Of a stretch of DNA of 64,000 bases, positions 51,369 through 59,645 are shown in pieces (positions within the stretch are counted from its first letter, which is position 1; the number at the start of each line of letters is the position of its first letter). The position numbers were made by a program, and so were the translations under genes. The notes below the pieces were generated by a model. The model had not been told where the DNA came from and searched no databases. It worked only from the letters and a program-made list of their open reading frames with translations. The DNA is from JALZEG01 sp035942255 (lineage in GTDB: Bacteria; Actinomycetota; CADDZG01; WHSQ01), in contig DASZDG010000056.1 in assembly GCA_035942255.1 (NCBI GenBank), positions 5,666-69,665 on the forward strand. The letters run 5' to 3'.

Positions 51369-54300
51369 CGTCGACGTCCACGAAGCTCTCCTCGAGCACC
51401 ACCTCGTAGCCGGCGAGCGGTGCCCGTAGCGCGTCGGCCTGCTCCGGCTCCTCGCTGCTGAGCACGACCCAGAGGCGTTCGTACGCCAGTCGCTCGAGGT
51501 CCGCCACGCCCTCGTCCTCGGGCCGCGGATAGATCGCGAGCGCCCCCGTGACGAGGTCCCGCTCCGTGTCCGCGGGATACCAGGAGAAGGCGCGCTCCGC
51601 CGGTGCCGGCGCGTTCTCGTGCCGCGCCGCGTAGTACCCGAACGGCAGCCGGACGTACGGCGCGAGAAAGGCGACGCGGTCGCCGGGCTCGGCGCGGCCG
51701 GAGACGTATGCGGCGACGGCGCGCCATTCCTCGTTGTTCGTCTCCCGATGTTGCACCGCGACCTCCCGCGCCCCGACCACGAGCAGCAGCGCGAGCGTCA
51801 CGACGTAGACCAGCCGCCCCCGCAGCCGCGCGAGCCCCGCGACGCCGAGGAGCAACAGTCCCGGCAGCGCGACGATCAGGTAGTTGAACTGGAAAATCGG
51901 CTTGACCAGCGACACGGCGAAGCTGCCGAGGACCGGCACCGCGACGAGGGCCGCGAGGAGCACGACCTTCCACGCGTCGGGCGACTCCCTCTCGCGCCAC
52001 GCGCCCCTCATTGCGACGAGGGCGAGGCCCCCGTAGAGCACCAGCAGCACCGCTCCTCCCGCAGTCGTACGGCCGCCGGCCAGCAGCGACAGCACGACGG
52101 GTACGTCCACGACCGACGGCCGTGGGATCCAGCTGAGCTGCCCGCTGTCGCGCGTCAACGCGAAGACGAGCAGTGGCGAGACCAGCACCGCGATCGCGCC
52201 GTACACCGGGACCAGGGGCGCGAGGCGGCGCTCCCGGAAGAGCAGCGTCAGCGCGTGCGCGATCACGACGAACAGGGCGAAGAAGTGCGCGTAGACCGCG
52301 AGCGACATCGTCACGGCGTACGCGGCCCATAGCCCGCGGGACTTCCTCTCGTGCGCGACCAGGAGCAGCCACGTCCCGGCGGTCACGCCGAGCAGGACCA
52401 GCGAGTAACCACGCGCCTGCTGCGCGAACCGCACCCACAGCGCGTTCACGACCATCAGCAGGGCCGCGACCACGCCGGCGGCGCGGCCGAACAGCTTCGT
52501 GCCGAGCAGGTACGTGAACGGGATCGCGGCGACCGCGAACAGCGCCGAGAGCGCTCGCACCGCCCCCTCGGTCTCGGCCACCGCGGCCCACGGGTGCAGC
52601 AAGAGGAAGTACAGGCTGGAGTTCGCCTCGCGCTCGAGCAGGACGTCGAGCAGCCGCGGCGTGTCCAGGCGCGCGAACGCCACGCTCGCGACCTCGTCGA
52701 GGAAGAAGCTCTCCCGGCCGATCCCCCACGCCGCGACCGCCGCGCCGAGGGGCACGAGGACGGCGCCGACGATCCAGCGGGGGCTCATGAGCGCCCGCGA
52801 GCGGTACGACAGCCACCGGACGCCGGAGATCGCCCGCGGCCGGACGCCCCCGGGCACGAACATGACGGTCGCGTAGAGCAGCAGGAGGCCCATCTTGCGC
52901 GACGCGGTGTAGACGTCGTCCGAGACGATCTTGCGGACGAGCGCGCCGAAGCGCCCGCGCAGGCTCTTGCGGTCCGCGTCCGGCGCGAACACGTCGAGGA
53001 AGAAACGTTGCTCCTCGTAGCCGAGGTTGTCCTCGAGACGGAGAGGCGCGCGCGGCGGGTCGAGCCGCGCGAGCCGGTCGTTAACCGCGGCCGTCGTCGT
53101 CTCGATGAACGCGAGGCGGCGCTCGACGGACGGCGCGTCGAGCGACCTCAGCAAGCCCTCGTTCGCGTCGTGGAGCCGGTAGCGGTACAGCGGCTCGCCG
53201 ACGTACGCCACCTCGGTCAACAGGGGGAGCAGCGTGAACAGGAACGCGTCGGCGTCGGCTCCGGTGAAGACGTCCTCGGGGATCGGGAACACGACCTCGG
53301 CGACCTCGCGCCGGAACGCGATCGCGCCGCCGGCCGCGACCGACCACCTCCCGCCGCGCGCGGCGGCTCGGGAGCCGAGCCATCCGCCCTCCGGGCGATA
53401 GCCGACCGGAAGCGTGTAGAGCTCGGCCCAGCCCTCGTCGTGGACCGCGAGCGGATGGACGGCGCCCCCCGCCCTCTCGCGGCGCAGCGCGTCGACGAGC
53501 AGCTCCAGTCGGCGCGGGTCCAGCTCGTCGTCGGCGTCGAGGAAGCACACGACGTCACCTCGGCTCGCGCGGAACGCCGCGTTGAGCGCGGACGCCTGGC
53601 CCCCGTTCTCCTTCAGCACCGCGACCACGCGCTCGTCGCCCTCCGCGTAACGAGCGATCACCGCGCGGGAGCCGTCCGTCGACCCGTCGTCGCACACGAC
53701 GACCTCGAAACGGCCGTAGGTCTGGGACAGCACGCTCTCGATCGCGCCGCCGAGGTAGGTCCCGTAGTTGTAGTTGGAGACGAGGACGGAGACCAGCGGC
53801 TCCGCGGGCAGGGTCGCGAGCGGGAGAGGGGCGACCTCGGGTGCGGGGGCCTCTCCGCTGAGCGCCGACGTCACCTCGTGGCGGCGCACGAGCGACGTCA
53901 CCATCGCCCACGCCTCCCGCGCCTCCTGGCCGAACCCGGGCGCTCCCTCTCCGCGCGGCATGACCCTCAGGAACGCCGCGTACATGAAGATCGCGCCGAG
54001 CCAGTACGCGCCCGCCGACGCGATCGCCGCTCCCGTCGCGCCGTAGCGCGGGATCAGAAGGAGGTCGAGGCCGACGATCGTGACGAGCGTCAGCACGGTC
54101 ATCGCCGACGACAGCCCCTGACGCCGCTGCGAGAGCAGCGCGCTCCGGAGCACGATCCGGATCGAAGTCCCCACGAGCGCGAGAGCGAGGATCCGCAGCG
54201 GCAGGACCGATCCGTCGAACTCGCTACCGAAGAGGAACCGCACGAGCAGCGGCGCGAACGCGATCACGAACGCCGCGGCAAGCGCGGTCGCGGCGACCAC

Positions 54301-55203
54301 GATCATCAGCACCTTGCGCGTGAGGGAGCGCGCCGCGGGGCCGTCGAGCGAAGCGGCCGCGGGGAGCAGCGCCGACGACACCGACGTCGGCAGGTAGAAC
54401 ATCACCTCGGCGCCGTTGACCGCCGCGGTGTAGACGCCGAGCTCCGTCGACCCGCGGCTCGCGCCGAGCATCAGCGTGTCGAACCTGCGGATCGGGAGGT
54501 CGGCGAGCGCGCCGACGTGCGCCGGGAGCCCGTAGCGCAACAGGCGCGGCCCGGTCCTCCGGAACCGGCGGATGCCCGCGACCCCGATCCGGCGCGCCGA
54601 CAGCCCTATGGAGAGAAAGAAGCCGGCGACGCGGCTGACGACCCACGCCGTCACCGCGATCGTCGCGCCCGTCCTGCCCGTGACGACCGCGGCCCCCGCG
54701 TACAGGACCAGCGCGGTCACCGGCATCACGATCCTCACCGCGTTCGCGGGGGCCGCGTGGCCGCTGCCGATGAGCGCGGCGTCGAGCGCGATCTGCACCG
54801 TCATCAGGCCCGTGATCGCGAGGCCCGCCGCCAGCAGGCCATCCGACACCGAGCCGGGCACCCACTCCGGGCGCCAGGCGAAGACGCCCCACGTCGCGGC
54901 CGCGAACGCGGTCCCCGACAGCAGCCCCACGATCACCGAGGTCGTGACGAGCGCGGGACGCTCCTCCGGCTCGGCCCCCCCGTGGAACAGGTTCGCGGCA
55001 TCGAGCCCGAGCGTGCTCCCGTAGCCCAGCAGCAGCGGGATCGCGGTCACGAACGCGACCGCGCCGCGCGCAGACGGGCCCGCGAGGCGCGCCACGAGCA
55101 GCGCGAACGCGAAGTAGGCGAGGGCGGCGGCGACGTCGGAGACGAACAGCGAGGCCGACGCCCGCGCCATGCGCGGTGTCTCTAGTGGGTCGTCTCGTCG
55201 CAC
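51346..55203 (-). CDS. Flippase + GT2 + GT-C triple fusion
   Basis: A 1285-residue uninterrupted frame joining three usually separate functions. Residues about 12-430 are a polysaccharide flippase (MATE-like/Wzx fold, 12 or more helices, e.g. LRYGLPAHVGALADLPIRRF). About 465-800 is a family 2 glycosyltransferase (VSVLVSNYNYGTYLGGAIES, VVCDDGSTDGSR, CFLDADDELD). From about 806 a GT-C glycosyltransferase follows (FFLDEVASVAF catalytic loop, VRFAQQARGYSLVLL, more helices). It would couple sugar transfer, flipping and outer-face transfer. Start either GTG 55203 or ATG 55170. Confidence 0.85.
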   Translation of the reverse strand: MRRDDPLETPRMARASASLFVSDVAAALAYFAFALLVARLAGPSARGAVAFVTAIPLLLGYGSTLGLDAANLFHGGAEPEERPALVTTSVIVGLLSGTAFAAATWGVFAWRPEWVPGSVSDGLLAAGLAITGLMTVQIALDAALIGSGHAAPANAVRIVMPVTALVLYAGAAVVTGRTGATIAVTAWVVSRVAGFFLSIGLSARRIGVAGIRRFRRTGPRLLRYGLPAHVGALADLPIRRFDTLMLGASRGSTELGVYTAAVNGAEVMFYLPTSVSSALLPAAASLDGPAARSLTRKVLMIVVAATALAAAFVIAFAPLLVRFLFGSEFDGSVLPLRILALALVGTSIRIVLRSALLSQRRQGLSSAMTVLTLVTIVGLDLLLIPRYGATGAAIASAGAYWLGAIFMYAAFLRVMPRGEGAPGFGQEAREAWAMVTSLVRRHEVTSALSGEAPAPEVAPLPLATLPAEPLVSVLVSNYNYGTYLGGAIESVLSQTYGRFEVVVCDDGSTDGSRAVIARYAEGDERVVAVLKENGGQASALNAAFRASRGDVVCFLDADDELDPRRLELLVDALRRERAGGAVHPLAVHDEGWAELYTLPVGYRPEGGWLGSRAAARGGRWSVAAGGAIAFRREVAEVVFPIPEDVFTGADADAFLFTLLPLLTEVAYVGEPLYRYRLHDANEGLLRSLDAPSVERRLAFIETTTAAVNDRLARLDPPRAPLRLEDNLGYEEQRFFLDVFAPDADRKSLRGRFGALVRKIVSDDVYTASRKMGLLLLYATVMFVPGGVRPRAISGVRWLSYRSRALMSPRWIVGAVLVPLGAAVAAWGIGRESFFLDEVASVAFARLDTPRLLDVLLEREANSSLYFLLLHPWAAVAETEGAVRALSALFAVAAIPFTYLLGTKLFGRAAGVVAALLMVVNALWVRFAQQARGYSLVLLGVTAGTWLLLVAHERKSRGLWAAYAVTMSLAVYAHFFALFVVIAHALTLLFRERRLAPLVPVYGAIAVLVSPLLVFALTRDSGQLSWIPRPSVVDVPVVLSLLAGGRTTAGGAVLLVLYGGLALVAMRGAWRERESPDAWKVVLLAALVAVPVLGSFAVSLVKPIFQFNYLIVALPGLLLLGVAGLARLRGRLVYVVTLALLLVVGAREVAVQHRETNNEEWRAVAAYVSGRAEPGDRVAFLAPYVRLPFGYYAARHENAPAPAERAFSWYPADTERDLVTGALAIYPRPEDEGVADLERLAYERLWVVLSSEEPEQADALRAPLAGYEVVLEESFVDVDVILLERT

Positions 55204-55251
55204 GGACCAGGGATGCTACCCGGAGGACCCGGTCGCGCCCCGCCCGCCCAC

Positions 55252-55257
55252 TAGACT
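55252..55257 (+). promoter_or_regulatory. -10 box TAGACT, leaderless start
   Basis: TAGACT, seven bases, then GTG at 55265. Confidence 0.45.
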
Positions 55258-55264
55258 CCGCCGG

Positions 55265-56413
55265 GTGTCCCGCCCCCGCGTGCTCCTCGTCGTGACGCAC
55301 CTCGACCCCGGCGGGGCGCAGGAGACCGTGATCCTGCTCGCCGAGGGGCTGCCGGACGCGGGGTTCGACGTGACGGTCGCGGCGCGGCCCGGTGCCGAGG
55401 AAGAGCGCGTGCGCGCCTCGGGGGCCGAGGTCGTGCGGCTACAGCATCTCTACCGCCCCGTGTCACCGCTGCGCGACGCGCGCGCGTACGGCGAGATGAG
55501 GCACCTGCTACGGCGCGGCTTCGACGTCGTGCACACGCACTCGTCGAAGGCCGGCGTGCTCGGCCGGGTCGCGGCACGGCGCGCCGGCGTCCCGGCGATC
55601 GTGCACACGAGCCACGGCCTCCCGGTCACGCCGGACATGGGACGCGCGACGAGGGCGATCCTCATCGGAGCCGAGCGCGTCGCGGCGCGCGCCTGCGACT
55701 CCGTCGTCGCGGTCAGCCGTGCGACCGCTCGGGAGCTGACGGAGCTCCGCATCGCGCGCCCGGAGCAGATCGTCGTGATCCCGAGCGGCGTCGACGTCTC
55801 CCGGTTCGCGCGCCCGATCGACCGGCGCGAGGCCAAGACCGCGCTCGGCGTCGATCCGGGCGCGCCGGTGGCGGGGTGGATCGGGCGGCACTTCGAGCAG
55901 AAGCGTCCGGAGCAGGTGGTCGCGGCGGCCCGCGCGATCGTGGCGCAGGTGCCGGACGCGGTCTTCGTGATGGCGGGCGACGGCCCCCTGCTCGAGGCAA
56001 GCCGCACCGCGGCCGCGGGGGAGCCGCGCATCCGCATCCTCGGGCACCGCGGCGACGTAGAGACCGTCTATGCGGCCCTCGACGTGATGCTGCTGGCGTC
56101 GGCCTGGGAGGGCCTTCCGCGGACCGTGCTGGAAGCGCACGCCGCGGGCGTCCCGGTGGTGTCGACGGACGTCAGCGGCGTCGGCGAGGTCGTGGCCGAG
56201 GGCGTAACGGGCCACCTCGCCCCGGCCGGGGACTGGCGGACGCTCGCGCAGAGGACGGCCGCGATCCTGCGCGACCCGGCGCGGCGCGAGGAGATGGGAC
56301 GCGCCGCCAAAGCGCGCGTCGACGACTTCTATTCCGCCGCGTACACGACGCGCGCGACCGCCGAGCTGTACGACTCGATCCTCAGCCGGAAGACGAGCCG
56401 CTCTCGCCGCTGA
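55265..56413 (+). CDS. GT4 glycosyltransferase
   Basis: A 382-residue GT-B fold enzyme. The N-terminal half has VLLVVTHLDPGGAQETVILL and VVHTHSSKAGVLGR; the C-terminal half has IPSGVDVSRF, GWIGRHFEQKRPEQVV and the donor-binding ASAWEGLPRTVLEAHAAGVP with the conserved Glu pair. Family 4 enzymes of this kind are typical of capsule and exopolysaccharide clusters. GTG start, probably leaderless. Confidence 0.9.
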   Translation: MSRPRVLLVVTHLDPGGAQETVILLAEGLPDAGFDVTVAARPGAEEERVRASGAEVVRLQHLYRPVSPLRDARAYGEMRHLLRRGFDVVHTHSSKAGVLGRVAARRAGVPAIVHTSHGLPVTPDMGRATRAILIGAERVAARACDSVVAVSRATARELTELRIARPEQIVVIPSGVDVSRFARPIDRREAKTALGVDPGAPVAGWIGRHFEQKRPEQVVAAARAIVAQVPDAVFVMAGDGPLLEASRTAAAGEPRIRILGHRGDVETVYAALDVMLLASAWEGLPRTVLEAHAAGVPVVSTDVSGVGEVVAEGVTGHLAPAGDWRTLAQRTAAILRDPARREEMGRAAKARVDDFYSAAYTTRATAELYDSILSRKTSRSRR

Positions 56414-56996
56414 GCAGCCCCTGCGAGGTCGCCCACCGGACGAGCTCGAGCCGGCTGTGGCATCCGAGCCGCGCGTAGAGGTTCTGCATGTGCGTCCGGA
56501 CCGTGTGCTCGCTGACGCCGAGCTCGCGGCCGATCGCGCGCATGTCGAGCCCCTCCACGAGCAGGCGCAGCACCACGCGCTGCCGTTGCGTCAGGTTCGC
56601 GAGCGCGTTACGGCCCTCGGTTGCCGGCTCCTCTTCGGTCGCCCCGCCGCCGGCGTCGTCGGACGGTAAGGCGAGCGCCCGGCCGACGTCCGCGATCGAC
56701 GAGTCCGGGGGCAGCGTGGCGGCACCCGCCGCGCGCCTCGACCCCACGACGACAACGATCACGTCGGGCCACCGCCGCCGCACCTGCTGCACGAACGGCT
56801 CCACCGCGAGGCGCGGCAGCTCGTCGCCGACGACGAGCACCGCGCTCGGAAGCCGGCGGCCGATCGACGCGAGCGCGGAGAGAGCGTCCGCGGCGTACGA
56901 GGTCTCTCCCCATCCCGCGGCCCCCAGCGCGGCGGCCGCGGCCTCGCCGTACAGCCGGTCGCCCGAGACGACGAGCACGCTCCCGGCGTTCGTCAC
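56382..56996 (-). CDS. NarL-type regulator with degenerate receiver (second of a tandem pair)
   Basis: A 204-residue protein. The LuxR-type helix-turn-helix is intact (LTQRQRVVLRLLVEGLDMRA, SEHTVRTHMQNLYARLGCHS). The N-terminal half folds like a receiver (SVLVVSGDRLYGEAA, SAVLVVGDELPR) but the phospho-acceptor position is Gly57 (Asp58 is next to it) and the usual acidic pair and lysine are not evident. It probably works without classical phosphorylation. Its GTG overlaps the stop of the first regulator (GTGA). Its 3' end overlaps the convergent GT4 gene by 32 bases. Confidence 0.85.
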   Translation of the reverse strand: MTNAGSVLVVSGDRLYGEAAAAALGAAGWGETSYAADALSALASIGRRLPSAVLVVGDELPRLAVEPFVQQVRRRWPDVIVVVVGSRRAAGAATLPPDSSIADVGRALALPSDDAGGGATEEEPATEGRNALANLTQRQRVVLRLLVEGLDMRAIGRELGVSEHTVRTHMQNLYARLGCHSRLELVRWATSQGLLSGESGSSSG

Positions 56997-57682
56997 CGCG
57001 GCGGGAGGTCGGGCCCAGAGATGCGGACGACATGGACGTCGGGGGTCGTCAGGCCGGCGCGGATCGCGACGCGCGCCGCCTCGGCGCGCGAGTGCACGCC
57101 GAGCTTCTTCAGGATGTTCCCGACGTGGGTCCTCACGGTGTTGGCGCTCAGGTAGAGGTGCCCGCCGATCGCGTCGTTGTCCAGCCCCTGCGCGACGAGC
57201 GTGAGGACCTCCCTCTCCCGTGCGGAGAGTCCTTCTAGCCGAGAAGAGGCTCGCGCTCGGGACGCCCCCGCTCCCGCGATCTTCCTCAATGCATGGTGGA
57301 GCCGGTCGGGGTCCACGACGAACCGGCCCGGGCGCGCCGTCCGGACCAGCGCGATCACGCGTTCGAGCCCGCTCGCGTGCGCGAGGCATCCCGACGCACC
57401 GGCCTGCACCGCAGGCATCAGGACGTCGGCTTCGTCCCCTGCGGTCAGGACCACCACCGGCGTAGCGCCTCCGACGCGCCGCGCGAGGCTGAGGCCGGAG
57501 CCGCGCTCGAGAGCGGCGGCAGTGAGGACGACGTCCGGGGCGAGCTCGGCCGCGAGGGCGGCGGCTTCCGTCTCGTCACCGGTGGCGCCCGCGACCTCCG
57601 CCTCGCCGTCCGCTGCGAACGCTCCGGCAAGGCACTCCCGGAAGAACGCTTCGGGATGCGCCACAAGGAGCCTCAACGTCAC
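56993..57682 (-). CDS. NarL-type regulator with degenerate receiver (first of a tandem pair)
   Basis: A 229-residue protein with an intact LuxR-type DNA-binding domain (LSAREREVLTLVAQGLDNDA, SANTVRTHVGNILKKLGVHS). The receiver-like half has lost every catalytic residue: the acidic pair is replaced in VAHPEAFF, the phospho-acceptor by Ala55 (PDVVLTAAALE) and the lysine by His102 (GCLAHASG). So its activity is probably set by protein contacts or a ligand. The GTG start lies six bases after a TACTAT box. It is divergent from the HprK-like genes and is the best local candidate to bind the TAC-N10-GTA operators. Confidence 0.87.
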   Translation of the reverse strand: MTLRLLVAHPEAFFRECLAGAFAADGEAEVAGATGDETEAAALAAELAPDVVLTAAALERGSGLSLARRVGGATPVVVLTAGDEADVLMPAVQAGASGCLAHASGLERVIALVRTARPGRFVVDPDRLHHALRKIAGAGASRARASSRLEGLSAREREVLTLVAQGLDNDAIGGHLYLSANTVRTHVGNILKKLGVHSRAEAARVAIRAGLTTPDVHVVRISGPDLPPR

Positions 57683-57687
57683 GCCGA

Positions 57688-57694
57688 TATAGTA
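57688..57694. promoter_or_regulatory. Shared -10 element of divergent regulator and HprK-like operon
   Basis: TATAGTA: on the minus strand TACTAT six bases before the regulator GTG; on the plus strand TATAGT about 46 bases before the GTG at 57740. One element may serve both directions, so the two promoters could exclude each other. Confidence 0.5.
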
Positions 57695-57739
57695 AGAGCC
57701 CGATCGTCTTCCCTTCTTCCACCATCCCCGGAGGTCCCT

Positions 57740-58684
57740 GTGGAACAAAGCACGCGCCCGCTCTCCCCCTGAGAGGAGGAGCTGGAGGCCCAGGTCTGGG
57801 TCGGCGAGAACACCTTTTCCTTCGGCGACACCGCGTTCCAGGTGCGCAGCACCGCGCCCGAATTCCTCGCGCTCGTGGACTCCCTGTTGCCCGAGGCCCG
57901 CGCTGCCGCGCCGGACGAGGACGCGGCCGTCTATCGCTTCTCGGCGATCGTCGGATCGGACAAGATGCTCGCAGGGGGAAAGGTCGCCCATGGGGTGTCG
58001 TCGCTGTACCTGGGCGCGCTGCGCGTGTTCCGCGGGCGCGGCCTCCAGGAGATGGCCGGCCGCATGATCTCCGGCATGCGCGACCTCGTCGTCGCGCCAC
58101 AGAACGAGTTCGTCCGGATGCGCGGGACGGGCGTCACGCTCGACGGCTCCGCGATCCTCGTGGCGAGCCCCCAGCCCGAGCCGCGGCTTCCGGGGTTCGC
58201 CGGGCTGTTGGTCAAGAGGGGGTTCGGCTACCTCGGCGACGAGCTCGTGAGGGTAGAGCCCGTCCTCAACACCGCGTACCCGATGCCGTTGCCGATCCTG
58301 GTCGACGAGCTCGACGTCGGTGCCTTCCCCGAGGTGCCGCTCGACCCGCCGCGCCGCCGCTCGAGCCGCGTCGAGGGGATGACGCCGCGGCGCCCGGTGC
58401 GCGTCGCGGCGCTCGGCGGTGCCATCGCGGAGCCCGCGCCGGTCAGGTGGATCGTCGTCCCCGAGTTCGGCGCCGCGGACACGGTGCTCGAGCCGGCGTC
58501 GGGCGCGGCTCTCGTGTTCGCGCTGACGAACGCGACCCTCAACATGCACGTGTGGCGCGAGCGCGGCCTCCTCTTCCTGCGCAGGCTCCTGGAAGAGGCG
58601 TCGGTGTCGCGGCTCGCGATCTCGTCCCCGCAGGAGGCGGCCGACGCCTTGGCGGGGGCCGCGCCGACCGTGCTCGGGAGGTGA
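57740..58684 (+). CDS. HprK-like protein 1, candidate selenoprotein (in-frame UGA at codon 11), degenerate P-loop
   Basis: A 314-residue reading frame from GTG 57740 (GGAGG five bases upstream) that is open except for TGA at codon 11 (57770-57772). The sequence before the TGA is VEQSTRPLSP; after it EEELEAQVWVGENTF leads into the conserved-looking LQVRST-type segment FQVRSTAPEFLALVDSLL. The rest resembles HprK-related proteins: GVTLDGSAILVAS then GYLGDEL, but the P-loop GKST is replaced (PQPEPRLPG, 142-152), so it is probably not an active kinase. A SECIS-like hairpin follows the TGA. A start at GTG 57842 would drop 34 codons. First gene of the pair. Confidence 0.72.
57770..57802 (+). promoter_or_regulatory. 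UGA codon and SECIS-like hairpin of HprK-like gene 1
   Basis: TGA 57770-57772. Twenty bases later, GGCCCA (57787-57792) and TGGGTC (57797-57802) pair around the loop GGTC. The apex CAGGTCTG is identical to the apex of the E. coli fdhF SECIS element, and the UGA-to-loop distance matches bacterial SECIS elements. Confidence 0.6.
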
Positions 58685-58685
58685 C

Positions 58686-59597
58686 ATGAGCGACGAGCTT
58701 CTCGAGGAAGACCCGCTGTCCGGGGGCTGAGGCGACGACTTCGACCCAGGTTGGGTCGACGAACAGTTCTTCAGGCTCCTCTCCGCGCCGCTGGACGTCC
58801 GGTCCACCGACCGCGGGATCCTCGACGCGCTCCGCTGGTACCTCGAGCCGTTCCAGACCCCGGCATACGAGACGGGGTCGATACCGCTCCAGATCTACAC
58901 GGAGCCGGCGGAAGACGATCCCGGTCGAGACGACCACGTATACGTCCGCAACCTGAAGGAGCAGTTCCGCGGGTCCCGGCGCGGCACGCTCGACTGGCTC
59001 TTCTGGGACGTCCACGACCTCGTGCCGGTATGGGTGCGGGACTTCCTGCTGATCCATTCCGGCGCCGTCACGATCGGCGACAGGGCGGTGCTGGTGCCCG
59101 CCGAGATGGACACGGGGAAGTCGACGACGGTGACTGCGCTCCTGCGCGCCGGCGCGCGGTACCTCTCGGACGAGCTCGGCGCGCTCGATCCCGTCACCCG
59201 CAACGTCTATCCCTATCCGAAGCGGATCACGCTCGACCAGGAGACGCTCGCCTTCTTCCCGGGGCTCGAAGAGGGGCTCGGCGACCGCGCCGGCGCCATG
59301 GAGACCCTCACGCAGAGATACGTCCGTCCCGAGGACTGCGACTCGTCGATCGCGGCCCCCGCTCCGCTCGGCGCGGTGGTGTTCCCGACGAAGGACCGAG
59401 AGGGCCCGCCGCGGCTCGAGCCGGTGCCGGCCTCGGAGGCAGCGTGGCTCCTGGCGAGGAACGCTCGGAACCTCTACCGCTACGCCGACCGCGGCGTGCT
59501 GATGCTTGGGCAGATGTGCGGCGACGCACAGGCGTACCGCTTGTCGGGCGGGACGCCGGTCGAGCGGGCCGACCTCCTGATGGAAAGGCTGGCATAA
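58686..59597 (+). CDS. HprK-like P-loop protein 2, candidate selenoprotein (in-frame UGA at codon 15)
   Basis: A 303-residue frame from ATG 58686 (GGGAGG just upstream) that is open except for TGA at codon 15 (58728-58730). Before it: MSDELLEEDPLSGG; after it: GDDFDPGWVDEQFF and 97 codons without any ATG, GTG or TTG, so only read-through explains the conserved N-terminal part. HprK-like features: LLIHSGAVTIGDRAVLV, a P-loop variant PAEMDTGKST (138-147), and RYLSDELGALD. The C-terminus has the order seen in HprK-related kinases of unknown target. The UGA aligns with that of gene 1. Confidence 0.74.
58728..58759 (+). promoter_or_regulatory. UGA codon and SECIS-like hairpin of HprK-like gene 2
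   Basis: TGA 58728-58730. Eighteen bases before the loop; TCGACCCA (58741-58748) pairs perfectly with TGGGTCGA (58752-58759) around GGT. The CCAGGTTGG apex carries the GGU expected in bacterial SECIS loops. Confidence 0.6.
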
Positions 59598-59603
59598 GGA
59601 AAA

Positions 59604-59630
59604 GGCGGGCCCGGAGGCCCGCCCTTCTTA
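59604..59630. terminator. Bidirectional terminator
   Basis: GGCGGGCC-CGGA-GGCCCGCC, eight pairs, followed by CTTCTT on the plus strand and CTTTTCC on the minus strand. It lies between the convergent ends of HprK-like gene 2 and the Cys-rich protein gene. Confidence 0.82.
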
Positions 59631-59645
59631 CGATCCCTGAAGCTT

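Noticed and set aside
57740..58727. The short segments before each UGA as leader peptides only
   Set aside because: Considered, but the paralogous alignment across the UGA, the lack of a start codon after it in gene 2 and the SECIS-like hairpins favour read-through. Not fully excluded.
57740..59597. UGA read as tryptophan or glycine throughout the genome
   Set aside because: TGA ends many clear genes here (cofD, cofE, ahcY and others), so a global code change is excluded.
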